Source of the DNA: Spisula solida
Taxonomy: Eukaryota > Mollusca > Bivalvia > Venerida > Mactridae
Assembly (NCBI GenBank): GCA_947247005.1
Contig: OX365954.1
Coordinates: 202,001 to 266,000 of the forward strand
Reading direction: 5' to 3'
Length of the DNA: 64,000 nucleotides
A program made the position numbers and the translations under genes. Below the pieces are notes generated by a model. The model did no database searches, was not told the origin of the DNA, and saw only the letters and a list, made by a program, of their open reading frames with translations. Shown here one piece after another: positions 11,056 to 23,950 of this stretch; the stretch's first letter is position 1, and each line of letters begins with the position of its first letter.

Positions 11056-11087
11056 TATCACACCCTTGTTACCCTGATAAAACAACA

Positions 11088-11543
11088 TGATTGGATATAC
11101 CCAACATGATTGAAAAATGGCGGATGTATGTTTACATTTTCATCGCATTTTCGACCAATTCTTCAAAATCTACGGGTTTAACCACCTTCTGATGCTGTAT
11201 GAAGATAAACTTGTACATTCCTTCCAAGAAACTAAAACTATTTATCCGTATTTTTGTGAATGTGAAACACAATACGTTAAAAAGTTAGAAAAATCTGTGT
11301 TGGATTTATTTGACAGTCTATAAAACATATATTGTTGTTTATTTTGGGTTAAGATCTTTTGTTTATATAGCTCATTCATTTCACTATCAGACTTAGTTTA
11401 GAGTAAGTTATTTACATTTGCCGTTTCTACGTGATAACTATTTAAAGTAACCCATGTGTGAAAAATGGATAAAAACCAACATGATTGAGGATAAAGATCA
11501 ACATGATTTATCTTTTAAAGTGGATACTGACCAACATTGAATT
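11088..11543 (+). repeat. Subterminal iterons, left side
   Basis: Units of the form ggata-4 to 5 bases-ccaacatgattg occur at about 11092, 11467, 11489 and 11522 (the last two diverged), all in the same orientation. Similar units in the opposite orientation lie near the right end of the element. Confidence 0.6.
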
Positions 11544-12359
11544 TTCATTGATGCACTGCAGTGCGAATTTAATATATAGCTTTACTATTGGAAGAATAAT
11601 GGGATGACCCCAACACGTACGTAGGAGTAGATAACTCTATGAAGTATTTATCGGAAAATATGTCCCTTTTTTCAACTTCGTGCAAATTTGTAAGTTTACG
11701 TTCAAGGTATTAAACTATAATATCTAAGTGCATGTTCATATTGCTGTGATACTTTGCATACTTGTCAACCGTTTTGACCACAACATCTGCACTCTATCAA
11801 GCATGTTGTTGAATGTTATGTCCCATTTGGACTGATGTACTTAGTTGCTGCCCTACATGCTAGAGGGCATAACGGGCAATAAGTAAGTACTTAGAAATAC
11901 AAAAGTTTACAGTTTATGTACACAATTTTAACCTCTTTGATACTTTGCTCACCATCATGACGCCATGACCTCCACATGAATAGGCAACTCTATCATATAT
12001 CTCTATATATGTTGAAATTGTGTCCCCTTTTTTAAATTAGAAATGCAATTTGGCACCATTCAAGACATGCTCACAGCGTTTAGCCTGGTCCCCATAATTC
12101 ACTGTTCCTATTCCCGGTGAATGTTGCCCATTTAGATACATGTGTTAAATTTACCTGTCTTGACTTATTATGAATTTTACCAACATATAACAGAAAAAAG
12201 TATTTAACTAGAAATATGTCCACAGGACACGGATGTCCCCGCTAAAAGCTGTCATCAGACACCTAAGTATAAAGCTATGCAAATGGAATAACTTGAAACA
12301 AGTTTGCAATTGCTTAAATGTGACATTTAACAGCAGACAAGAGCTGGGTCTGTAATGTA

Positions 12360-12656
12360 CCTATCAATGTTTTCCCCTAGGGGGGGGGGGGGGGGGCGGC
12401 GGGCATACACGGGACTTTTGACAGAAGGCTGTTCCCGATAGGTGGGAATTTGACAGACAGAATAGTGCCGAGTCCAGGGAAATTTTGACACTGGCCGAAA
12501 TTTTGATCCCGGTGGGTATGTAAAGCATCTCCCAGTGAGGGGATTTTGACAAATTGCCCTTGCTCTAGGGCGGGAATTTAGACTTTGAAACAGTAAAAAT
12601 GTCAAATTCCCCTGGGTCAGCCCGCCACCCCCCTCCTGGGGGAAAACATTGATAGG
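12360..12656. mobile_element. 297-bp G-rich MITE
   Basis: The ends cctatcaatgttttcccc (12360 on) and its inverse (to 12656) are near-perfect inverted repeats. Directly inside the left end is a run of about 18 G. Internal phrases such as gggaattttgac recur. The two minus-strand frames across it come from low-complexity DNA and are not genes. Confidence 0.65.
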
Positions 12657-12751
12657 TGCATAAGTGTGACCTTTACATTTGAGTCAAGGTGTAAATGCGA
12701 ATGTAACCAAGTAATTTTAAAATCCAGAACGAAATAACAAACAAGAGGGCC

Positions 12752-14128
12752 CAAAGGGCCCTAGGTCGCTCACCTGTCGAAATTGACCTAGATTTTGTTG
12801 AGATGGTCATTGTGACCAAGTTTTATACAGATTAGGCCAATATTGTGACCTCTAGTGACTACACAAGGTTTTTATATGATTGACCTAATGACCTACTTTT
12901 TTACCCCAGATGACCCAATATCGAACTTGACCTAGATTTTGTTGAGATGATCATTGTGACTAAGTTTCTTAAAGATTAAGCCAAAGTGACTACACAAGGT
13001 TTTTCTATTATTTGACCTTGTGACCTAGTTTTTTACCCCGGATCACCCAATATCAAACTTGATCTAGATTTTGTTGAGATGATCATTGTGACCGAGTTTC
13101 ATAAAAATTAGACCAAAATTGTGACCACTAGTGACTATGCAAGGTTTTTCTATGATTTGACAATATGACCTAGTTTTTGACCCAAGATGACCCAATATCG
13201 AACTTGACGTAGATTTTGTTGTTATGATCATTGTTAACAAGTTTCGTAATGATCAGGTCAAACCTGTGACCTCTAGTGACTACGCAAGGTTTTTCTATGA
13301 TTTGACCTTGTGACCTAGTTTTTGACCCCAGATGACCCAATATCGCACTTGACCTACATTTTCTTGTGTTGATGATTGTGACCAAGTTTCGTAAAGATTA
13401 TGCTAAAACTGTGACCTCTAGTGGCTAAACAAGGTTTTTGTATGATTTGACCTTGTGACCTAGTTTTTGACCCCGGATGACCCAATATCAAACTTGACCT
13501 AGATTTCGTTGAGATAATTATTGTGACCAAGTTTCATAAAGATTAGGCCAAAATTGTGACCTCTAGTGACTACACAAGGTTTTTCTATGATTTGACCTTG
13601 TGACCTAGTTTTTGACCCCAGATGACCTAATATCAAACTTGACCTAGATTTTGTTGAGATGATCATTGTGACCAAGTTTCATAAAGATTAATTCAAAATT
13701 TTGACCTCTAGTGACTACACAAGGTTTTTCTATGATTTGACCTTGTGACCTAGTTTTTGACCCCGGATGACCCAATATCGAACTTGACCTAGATTTTGTT
13801 AGGATAATCATTGTGACCAAGTTTCATAAATATTAAGTCAAAATTATGACCTCTAGTGACTACACAAGGTTTTTCTATAATTTGACCTAGTGACCTAGTT
13901 TTTGACCCCAGATGACCCAATATCGAACTTGGCCTAGATTTCGTTGAGATGATCATTGTGACCGAGTTTCATAAGGATTAGACTAAAATTGTGACCTCTA
14001 GTGTCTACACAAGCCAATTGTTGACGGACGGACGGACGACGGACGGACGGGCGGACGGACGGACGGACGACGGACGAAGAGTGATCACAAAAGCTCACTC
14101 TGTCACTTTGTGACAGGTGAGCTAAAAA
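12752..14128. repeat. Tandem array, about 145-bp unit x about 8, rich in TGACCT
   Basis: Each unit reads gtgacctctagtgac ... tgaccttgtgacctag ... cttgacctagatttt ... and recurs every 144-146 bp. The block is bounded by a gggcccaaagggccc palindrome and tcgctcacctgtc on the left. On the right are an acggacggacgg microsatellite and gacaggtgagct, so the outer edges form an inverted pair (gctcacctgtc / gacaggtgagc). A diverged relative with the same right edge lies at 47510-48535. This is therefore a dispersed mobile repeat with a tandem core, not a local expansion. Confidence 0.8.
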
Positions 14129-14134
14129 ACAAAG

Positions 14135-14770
14135 CAGACCAGAAGCGTATACTTGTGCCTTTTATCTTTAAATCTCTAAGTATGACCTTGACCTTTGCGT
14201 TAGGGACCTGGGTTTTGCGCATGTCACCTCGTCTTGGTGATGTGAACATTTGTGGCAAGTAATATTAATATAAAATAAGAAATGACATAGTTACAGAGCT
14301 GACATGAATCACATGCCTATTTGAGCCTTTTTACCTTCGATCTCTAAATGTGACCTTTACCTTTGAGCAAGGGACCTAGGTCTTGCGCATAACACGCCGT
14401 CTCGATGTGGTGAACATTTGTACCAAGTGTTATAAATATCCAATAAGAAATGACATAGTTACAGAGCGGACATGAATCACATGCCTATTTGAGAATTTTA
14501 ACTTTTGATCTCTACGTGTGACCTTGCCCTTTAAGTAAGGGACCTGGGTCTTGCACATGGCACATCACCTTGATGTGGTGAACATTTGTACCAAATATTA
14601 TAAATATCCAATAGGAGATGACAAAATTACAGAGCGAACACGAATCACATGCCTATTTGAGCCTTTTAACCTTTGACCTCTAAGTGTGACCTTGACCATT
14701 AAGCTAGGGACCTGGGTTTTGTGCATGGCACATCGTCTTGATGTGGTGAACATTTGTACCTATTTTTAGT
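14135..14770. repeat. Tandem array, about 167-bp unit x 4
   Basis: The marker phrase catgaatcacatgcctattt recurs near 14304, 14470 and (as cgaatcacatg) 14640. Units contain tgaccttgacctt, agggacctgggt and gtggtgaacatttgta. The array directly abuts the preceding one. Confidence 0.75.
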
Positions 14771-15620
14771 AGGCGTAAGCCTCTCTTTACTACCATTGCC
14801 CATTTCTTAATGCAACCTGGAACGCCTTTAGGCTGCTATGTGAATCCGCATTCAAGTAGTTCCAGAAACTATCAACATTCCCAATACTGCAACATATGTT
14901 TCTTAAATTTTTAAACTTATTTAATTCAATCAGCAACAATTGTTTATTCTACGATCAACAATTATTGTGAAACTGTTCGTTGAATCGATATTTTTGCAGA
15001 TAATCACTCAGCCAGGGAGAATATGAAAATGACGTGTTCATCAAATGTCCCAGCCGTATAGCTATTTTTAGAAACTTCATACCAGGGCCACGTGATGGTT
15101 TTATCAATGAATCGTATATAATCATGTTATGCAATCATATTGTGTGGCTATACTAGCCGCTTTCTAGAGATGTCTCACGCTGTGATGGAAGTGATTACAA
15201 GACGGTACTGTAGAATCTGATAAATAGGCGCGTAGTATTATTTTAAAGCCACTTTTCATATACGCATTCAATACACGTATGACATATACATCAATATGCC
15301 CCTTTTTACAATTATATAGATACCCAACATGCCTATATAGTCACATATGCCTATTTAGACATTCAAGACAAGATCGGCAGTAAGAAAACGAACATTAAAC
15401 GTGTAAAGTCGTTTAAGCTTTAGTAGCAGCAACCAGATCGCCTCCCATCAGCACTCTAAGTGCTTTGATTATTAAATGTCCTAAAAGCATGTGCTATAGA
15501 ATAGGTGTGAAATCCCTTACATCGGGTATGCTTATAAACCTGCTACCACAATTCATGAGCACACTTCTTTACTGTACAATTATTTGTACCTTGAGAATCC
15601 CATTGGCAAGATTTCAATTG

Positions 15621-15694
15621 GTAATGTTGGCTTTTATCCACAATCATGTTGGCCAGTATCCTAATAAATTTAACAATCACGTCGGTCAGTATCC
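15621..15694 (-). repeat. Subterminal iterons, right side
   Basis: Inverted copies of the left-side unit occur at about 15622-15639 (diverged), 15641-15661 (caatcatgttggccagtatcc) and 15674-15694 (two substitutions in the core). A further copy is inside the right terminal repeat near 16067. A mirrored arrangement at both ends is typical of transposase-binding sites. Confidence 0.6.
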
Positions 15695-16121
15695 AAAAAA
15701 TACTATACATGTTTGAATTATTGTTGGTGAGCGTTAATTTATCTAAGATTTTAAAAAATTGAAACGTCCAAATCATAGTTTATACAACTGCCAATACTTC
15801 CCAAATGATATTCATTACATAAAGTCAAATAAATGAGTTTTACAACGTTTTTAAGTACAAAACTCATTCTCAAATGCAAAATCCACACATTCTTTAAGGC
15901 TTTACATAGTGAAAAATATTACCTATGTGCAAATTGTTTAGTGCAAATAGTACATTTTCTTCATATGTTGATTATGTAATATTAAAATAAACAATCTGGA
16001 TAGTTTATATGGAAAATATTGCAAAAACAATGCACTTATCACATTGTTCATGTCGGCCATTTTTCAATCATGTTGGGAATATCCAATCATGTTGTTTTAT
16101 CAGGGTAACAAGGGTGTATCA

Positions 16122-16512
16122 TAAGTCAGTGAAACAAGTGAACACAACATTTAAAAGAGTACGAAAAGATAATGTAACAGCCACGCATCAATACATTCAT
16201 GTCGTCCAAAAATGCTTGCCGTGGTGTGATCAAAATGAAATGAGACAAACGCTGTAAAATGACAATAAATAATGATATCAATAAGAAAAATTATATCATT
16301 TAATTGGCTATGACCACATATACTTTCAAAAGCACAACACCATACAATTTAGGCTGATACAGACCATGTCGCAGAAGAGGCATTCAATTCAAATTACAAA
16401 TGTATATTTAGAATTGAGATCAGTATTTCGCCTGAAAGAATATTGAATTAAAGTTGTACGAAGTTTATAGAAGAGATAGTCTTGTTGCAGTAATGTATTA
16501 GTAATACATGTA
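16122..16512. other. Unannotated spacer between transposon and 59-bp array
   Basis: AT-rich; no frame, repeat or site that I can support. Confidence 0.4.
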
Positions 16513-18052
16513 CTAAGATTTCGAGTGTTAAAGTCTTCCACCCGAGAACAAGCTCCCGCAAAACGGATTAACTTAGATTTCGAGTGTTAAAGTCTTCCAC
16601 CCGAGAACAAGCTCCCGCAAAACGGATTAACTAAGATTTCGAGTGTTAAAGTCTTCCACCCGAGAACAAGCTCCCGCAAAACGGACTAACTAAGATTTCG
16701 AGTGTTAAAGTCTTCCACCCGAGAACAAGCTCCCGCAAAACGGACTAACTAAGATTTCGAGTGTTAAAGTCTTCCACCCGAGAACAAGCTCCCGCAAAAC
16801 GGATTAACTAAGATTTCGAGTGTTAAAGTCTTCCACCCGAGAACAAGCTCCCGCAAAACGGATTAACTAAGATTTCGAGTGTTAAAGTCTTCCACCCGAG
16901 AACAAGCTCCCGCAAAACGGATTAACTAAGATTTCGAGTGTTAAAGTCTTCCACCCGAGAACAAGCTCCCGCAAAACGGATTAACTAAGAGTTCGAGTGT
17001 TAAAGTCTTCCACCCGAGAACAAGCTCCCGCAAAACGGATTAACTAAGATTTCGAGTGTTAAAGTCTTCCACCCGAGAACAAGCTCCCGCAAAACGGATT
17101 AACTAAGAGTTCGAGTGTTAAAGTCTTCCACCCGAGAACAAGCTCCCGCAAAACGGATTAACTAAGATTTCGAGTGTTAAAGTCTTCCACCCGAGAACAA
17201 GCTCCCGCAAAACGGATTAACTAAGATTTCGAGTGTTAAAGTCTTCCACCCGAGAACAAGCTCCCGCAAAACGGATTAACTAAGATTTCGAGTGTTAAAG
17301 TCTTCCACCCGAGAACAAGCTCCCGCAAAACGGATTAACTAAGAGTTCGAGTGTTAAAGTCTTCCACCCGAGAACAAGCTCCCGCAAAACGGATTAACTA
17401 AGAGTTCGAGTGTTAAAGTCTTCCACCCGAGAACAAGCTCCCGCAAAACGGATTAACTAAGAGTTCGAGTGTTAAAGTCTTCCACCCGAGAACAAGCTCC
17501 CGCAAAACGGATTAACTAAGAGTTCGAGTGTTAAAGTCTTCCACCCGAGAACAAGCTCCCGCAAAACGGATTAACTAAGAGTTCGAGTGTTAAAGTCTTC
17601 CACCCGAGAACAAGCTCCCGCAAAACGGATTAACTAAGAGTTCGAGTGTTAAAGTCTTCCACCCGAGAACAAGCTCCCGCAAAACGGATTAACTAAGAGT
17701 TCGAGTGTTAAAGTCTTCCACCCGAGAACAAGCTCCCGCAAAACGGATTAACTAAGATTTCGAGTGTTAAAGTCTTCCACCCGAGAACAAGCTCCCGCAA
17801 AACGGATTAACTAAGATTTCGAGTGTTAAAGTCTTCCACCCGAGAACAAGCTCCCGCAAAACGGATTAACTAAGATTTCGAGTGTTAAAGTCTTCCACCC
17901 GAGAACAAGCTCCCGCAAAACGGATTAACTAAGATTTCGAGTGTTAAAGTCTTCCACCCGAGAACAAGCTCCCGCAAAACGGATTAACTAAGATTTCGAG
18001 TGTTAAAGTCTTCCACCCGAGAACAAGTTCCCGCAAACCGGATTAACTGAGA
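16513..18052. repeat. 59-bp tandem array, 26 copies
   Basis: The unit begins gatttcgagtgttaaagtct and repeats every 59 bp from 16517 with almost no divergence. One site is two-state: gattt in most copies, gagtt in copies 9, 11 and 15-21. Copies 3 and 4 share a C in ggactaac. The last copy carries extra changes (aagttcccgcaaacc), as array edges often do. A 59-bp unit does not keep a reading frame from copy to copy, so it does not look coding. Confidence 0.95.
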
Positions 18053-20226
18053 TTAACACAGTAATTATGAAGTTGCCCGTGGATAGTAGGCACATAGTCA
18101 GTGGCATATTCATAAAATGTAATGTTCCTATGATGAACCAAATACCACACACAATGAGTCAATGACAAAGTGTCACCTGATTCAATATACATATACATGC
18201 ATGTTTTAGAACAGACGAATCTAACAATGTGTCAAAGTTCAACAGGAGGATTGTTGTTTGTTGCACAGAATTGAATGGTATTGTAATTTTGAATAGAAAA
18301 CGTGACTGGCGGACAATAAAAACTGCATGATTAATACATAAATTATAATAATAGAATGTTTAAAGCTAAAACAATGTCCAATCACTATTGTTTAAAGTAA
18401 ATGTTCAAAGTGTCTTACTTTACTTCCACTTAATACGTTATAACCAGTGAACGATATGTAGGCTAATAGTTAATTAGAAACATACACTCAACAACTTTTT
18501 CTAAGTTTACACTTACAATCACAATGAAAACAATTTCTGTTGTTGATCTATTGACGTGATGAGTGGACAAAATATTACACTAAATTGTTCGTGCAGAACC
18601 AGACAGTGGTCCCATTAACATATCAGCTGACCCGTGAACTGTTGCTAACACCAGCTTGTTCTGTCTCAATAGACCGTAGTTTGGAATAGTTTATTTAACT
18701 TTGGAATGGTTCAAACACATTTCAGGACAAACTTGGAATCCAAAAATGTGCTAAGTTTGGGGTTGTTACATGATGCTCATAGACAATGCCCAACTGAAAT
18801 GGTAGAACGTATTACTTACTGTAGAATATTAGTAGAACATAACCTATATTTCGACGCTCAGCATAAAAGGGAAACTGGAATCAGGAATGAGGTGTCGAGA
18901 GTGATTAATATAAGTTGGAAGTAGTTATTGATATAAACTATCACCTTTATTTAAGCCCAGATTACACAGTTACAGCTAGTGAACAAAAAAACATAAAGGA
19001 ATTTATGCATGGGTATAGGCGTTATTTAAACCACATTATTTTTTCATAAATACTGTATTATTATATAATAGATATACAGATGGCGGAAGTAGCTAAATAC
19101 TGTATTATTATATAATAGATATACAGATGGCGGAAGTAGTTGTGGCAATACATGTAGTATACAAATTTGATGTTACGATAATAAAATATTTTTCTAAAGG
19201 TAATATACGACATTAGATTGATAGCTAGGTCAACCCAACTTTGGGCTTTTTCGTAGTTTTAAATATGGTGAGTCAACCCTGTACACATTTGATATATTTT
19301 GATGAAAAGAGCATTCTTAATGCAGCACGTGGCATAACCGACCATGCATACTTTGGCACGTGATTTTTATTTTTTTTAATGAATTGATTTTTAAGTCAAT
19401 CATATAAAACCTACGTTTTCAAATTATCATCATAAAAATGGTGACAGTTATAAGTATCTTGGGTCTGAGTATGATAGTTGATTTGTACCGTATGCCGTGT
19501 TTTTACCAATGAGGTAATTAATTTACGACAGGTTGGTTTTCCACCAAAACGACAGAGTGATATGGCAATAATCAGCCCCCCATCGAGAGGACGTCCTCAT
19601 GCTACTGTCGTGGTAAAAGCCTGATAGCAGATGGCCTGGTTACATTATATATGATCTGGTCAATAGCTAGGCTGCTATCGTGGAGATTTTTTAACCTGTC
19701 AAAATATACATAACTTCACTTTATGTGAACTCTATTGATATGTCATCTCCCGCATTGCGAGGATTTCTCGCCTATAGTGTACAACTACCGTGTTGTTATC
19801 TTCATTTGACAGATCAAACATCTCCACAATAGTTGTATCAAGCTCAGATCGCAAATGACAGTCTGCTAGTATTATGGCAACGGCTTATTCTTCATGAAAC
19901 TGACAATTTTAAATGCTATAGATAATACTGTAGTCTTTATGTACAAATGTACTTTGATATTGTGTTACCGAAGGCAATAGGAGTTAAGCATACACGTAAT
20001 GGCGGTATTGATCATCAGTATGGACTAATTCTTCATTGTAATAGCGGTCGTTAATTATTCATTATGTACAGCTCAAAGTCAGAACCAACTAGAGGTTAAC
20101 ATGAATAGGCTATTGTTGGAATAATGGACAAGATAAAATGTTGTTACTATGTGTAAATAATAACCACCATTAACTTTTTTGTTGATTCAATTAAGGTTCA
20201 ATGCCACTTCTCAATATTTCTACAGT
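18053..20226. other. Intergenic DNA with one short tandem duplication
   Basis: A 47-bp unit (aaatactgtattatta ...) is duplicated at 19048-19139. No other frame or repeat that I can support. Confidence 0.4.
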
Positions 20227-20228
20227 TA

Positions 20229-21554
20229 CGAGGGCCACTTAAAAAGTATTAATCAGTGGGCGATAAATCAACACCATTGCCTCTGACTATATAAAAAGTG
20301 TACATTTTCTTAAAGAACAATCCCTCAGCTAGACATTCGTGGTACTTTCCTCATTTAATATGAAAGCATTTCCATTTTATTGATATTCAAACAGGACATG
20401 GTTTAAAGCACTGGACAATACATACCTAAAAAAATGCGTAAGAAAATTGTGTTATATGGGCTCATACTATTTCTGAGCGTTGTTATCAAATGTCATTCAG
20501 ATTTACTGAAATTAAATTGATATGATTTGCAATATATGTCATTGTACTCTTAAATGGCAATCCATAATTTTGAAAATAGTAAACTATTATCAAACTATAG
20601 CAATATAAACAAGTCACCCATATACTCAAAATACCACACTTACACCCTGATTAATACTAGTTATATACCAGGTAAATAAACAGTTATTTATTCTTAATAT
20701 GTTAGTTTTTCTAGATTTTTATATGTAGTTTCATTCGTCGGGCGATTTTAATCATTTTACCTCAATTTTATTTTTTACACCAAAATTTTATGATCGAGCC
20801 AAACTTTAAAAAGTGGATGGGGTAATGGTATACCCCCTATTTATGATAAACAAAGACAATTCACCCATGTTGTCCATTTCATGTAATTCGTCTTATATAA
20901 AATCACTATCATGTGCTTTTATTTTTGTTTTCTGTATTATTGTATTAGGGATATGACGTCATAAATCTAAAATACGTATTTTTTGGTCACGTGATCATGT
21001 TCTTTTGGCTGTAATAAAAAACAAAGTATGAATAATTCAGGACATATTTATCATGTGAAAGATAGTAACATCTCTCCATGTGTAAACAATCTACATGTTT
21101 GACTTTTACACTTCATACGTATGGTAGTACCATGCAGCAACAACGTATAGGGTACCGTCCCAGCAAAATGCAGTTTTTGGAGTATTTCGAACATGGCAGA
21201 TTCCTTGTACAACTAAATCCATTTAGACTGTCCAAACAATAATGTTGACCCAGCAGTAAACGGTGCATACAATCTGCAAATTTCAAATTAATCGGATAAA
21301 ACTTATATAAATTATGACCAATAATATCAACCCATACGTCTACTAATATACCTTATATTCTCGCAATTCCAGTGTTTCATACCCCTATTGGTTAAATGCC
21401 ACACGGGTGAATGAATATTTTACCGATTGCAATATTATTTTATTGGTTAGCTAGGCAAAGGTTGTATCTTTCAGAAAATGTCCACTTTTATACACATTGG
21501 TTGAATATTAAACGTATTATCGGCCACTGATTAATACTTTTTAAGTGGCCCTCG
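20229..21554. mobile_element. 1.33-kb inverted-repeat element with TA target site
   Basis: The left end CGAGGGCCACTTAAAAAGTA and its inverse at the right end are near identical for about 37 bp, then similar with gaps for roughly another 60 bp. Both ends are flanked by TA (20227-20228 and 21555-21556). This is the pattern of Tc1/mariner-type or related non-autonomous elements. No transposase frame lies inside. Confidence 0.65.
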
Positions 21555-21646
21555 TATATGTATATACTATATACGGCGGCCGATTCACTGGACAGTATCC
21601 TCTTGGTTGCTTCTATCGCAAGATTGTCGACAGCTCTATTTCCGAC

Positions 21647-22104
21647 CATAGGGGTCTGTATCGACTCACTGGTCTCTCAATCACTAGATATAGATTAACA
21701 GGGACGTAACTGGTATCAAAATTGCGACACCGCCAACTTTACAAACAGTCTTGTAACTTTTCCAAAAAGGCAATTAATCACATACTGTTTTCTCCAGTAG
21801 CAAGCTTATACATTTATCTTCGAGATACGACCAATCTTATGTCAAAATATATCGCACTCGAGCCGTTACAAATGCATACATGTTGAAAATATACTGAAAA
21901 ATAAAAACAGGACAAAATTGTGGACAGGCCCTTACCATACTATAGGGCTCTTCACACAGGAGTGTCGACAAAAACAATGCCATGGTTGGATGAGCGTATA
22001 ATAACTAAAACTATAACCAAAATATCACCTCTGAAAGGTAACACAAGCGCTAGTGCGGTCATTCTATCATTTTGAAATCTAAAAATGTTCATCGGACTTC
22101 CATG
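21647..22104 (+). repeat. Left long terminal inverted repeat of the 8-bp-TSD element
   Basis: It pairs with 25631-26087 in inverse orientation, with about five or six mismatches. Confidence 0.9.
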
Positions 22105-23546
22105 TTTGTAAAGCCGAACACCCGATGATACAAGCTATTTTACTGGATAAACTTTCGAACATGTGACCACTGCAAACAGATATACTAGTTCTCGATATTC
22201 TAGCGCAGGTGATACGTATTGGATGCACAACCGGGATCAAGTAGTTTGTAAATAAAAATACTACGTATCGGTCTACAAATTGTGCACGAAAAACTCGTGT
22301 TCTGATCCAAGTGAGTAAGCAAGGAATGTAGAATGGTTGTAAATATTACTATATTCCACTGAAAAGCGTGCAGCAGTTAAAGGTTTTAGACTAATCAATG
22401 AGTCTACTCCCCAGTTTAAGAAGCACACGTTAAATGTACATGAGGGATGATCAACACATAAAAAGGAAAATGCTCATAAATTATTGTTAAGTGACCAATG
22501 TTGTTTAAACATATAATATATTGGCTTATTATAAATAATGAACTATAAAAAACGTTCATTTTAACACAAACAAACAAACAACTGAACGTTTATGTATTTA
22601 GATTATTTTATTTAAAAATTCACGACATGTGTGTAAAAGGAGTACAGCACTGAGAATTGGGTCTGATCCTTGCCTTTACTGTATACTTGAATATATAACA
22701 AGTTCTTGCGTTGAATTTATGAATTTCTGCGAACAAATTGTAAATACCCATACCAGTAACACGCACGTGCTTATGTTCTTCAGAGTTTTGAATCGGTACT
22801 AATCGTTTTAGAAAAAGTTATTTCCGGTTTAGAAAATTGCGGAGTCGAAAGAAGTGAATGGTTCAAAGTATTCAAATTGCGAAACTTTTGAGTCCTAACA
22901 TATTCTTTCATAACGTTAAGCCTGATTCAAATCATGAAAATTATTGAAAAAATACATTTATCACATGTATGACGTCGCGGTAGCGTAATAAAGCCATTAT
23001 TCTAACACGATCTGCGGATTAATCGTTTAAATATAGAGCGGACCTAACAATGTATTATTATCCCCATAAAACATACCTATCAAATCGGCTGTTTCTATTT
23101 ACGCCCAGTATCACGTGACATATTTATGAATGAATGAACGTAAAATTTATAGTAAAATTTTCTACAATCACGATGACAAGGCGAGTTGCACGAGAATCCA
23201 GTGTACAGCCATGACGCATCTATTTTAAGAAACTCCAATATACTCTAGAAACCAAGTTTTATTAAAGCTTCTGATAATCAATTAATTTATATTTTTCATT
23301 TTATGAAATATATACCATATACTCGTGTTATTGAAATTGTTTCAATATTTAAAATGTGGTATTTCCTTCAGAAAATTACGAAGGTCGTTTTCATTAACGA
23401 GGGAGGTAATTGTACCAGCTTATAAGCCACTCAATTTCAGCGTGGAATTATGTTCAATGTCAAATGGGTGAAAATGGAATGCGCGCAGTTAAATAGTGCG
23501 GGATATTATCGTATTTAGAATCGAAATAAAAACTCTGTTCTTGTAT

Positions 23547-23668
23547 ATTGTCGGTGAATAAAACACGGGCACTCGTTCGGATGCGGAAAATTAAATCACT
23601 CGTGCTACGCACTCGTGATTTAATTTTTCCGCATCCGAACTCCTGCCCGTGTTTTATTCACCGACAAT
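23547..23668. repeat. 122-bp DNA hairpin
   Basis: The arms attgtcggtgaataaaacac / gtgttttattcaccgacaat and further inward aaattaaatcac / gtgatttaattt are nearly perfect. The centre reads cgtgctacgcactcg. Confidence 0.85.
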
Positions 23669-23857
23669 AAACGCGAACAGATTTTTATTTCTTAATTTAT
23701 TTTTGATAATACACTAGTGTAATAAAGCAATCACGCGACGTCATTCAAAGGATAGGCGACGTCGCTTATTATACTGAAAAATAAGTAGCGTGTTTTATGT
23801 TTTGGCCGGAAAAGGCTAACATGTGATAAAAAGAACATTACATTTGTGACTTTCCAC

Positions 23858-23950
23858 ATTGAATTTATTAAACTCGATGAAAAAATCGATAAAATGCTCG
23901 ACAGAGCCTCGCATTTTATTATTTTATTCAACTCGTTTAATAAATTCAAT
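23858..23950. repeat. 93-bp DNA hairpin
   Basis: The outer arms attgaatttattaaac / gtttaataaattcaat are exact; the inner part pairs gataaaatgc / gcattttatt with mismatches around a ctcgacagagcctcg centre. Confidence 0.75.

Larger units (their letters stand above)
11061..16116. mobile_element. 5.06-kb candidate DNA transposon with 5-bp target duplication
   Basis: The left end CACCCTTGTTACCCTGATAA (11061 on) is repeated inverted at the right end (finishing at 16116); identity runs for about 62 bp with one mismatch. Both ends are flanked by the same 5 bases, tatca (11056-11060 and 16117-16121), as expected for a target duplication. Subterminal copies of a 20-bp motif lie inward of both ends. 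No transposase frame is visible; the interior holds a G-run MITE and two tandem arrays. A CAC start with a 5-bp duplication is the combination seen in the Transib/RAG-like superfamily, but the end sequence is not a clear match and no catalytic gene supports it. Confidence 0.7.

Noticed and set aside
11117..11323. 68-codon frame starting MADVCLHF just inside the left transposon end
   Set aside because: It is short, has no recognisable domain and no counterpart near the other end; it cannot be supported as a transposase piece.
12327..12605. 92-codon minus-strand proline-rich frame
   Set aside because: The proline run comes from the poly-G tract of a MITE.
16009..16257. 82-codon plus-strand frame
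   Set aside because: It overlaps the terminal repeat of the 5-kb transposon and shows no protein-like pattern.
16513..18052. Possible CRISPR array
   Set aside because: Units are directly contiguous with no variable spacers, and the genome is eukaryotic.
18706..18924. 72-codon plus-strand frame
   Set aside because: No recognisable motif, no splice partners and AT-rich surroundings.
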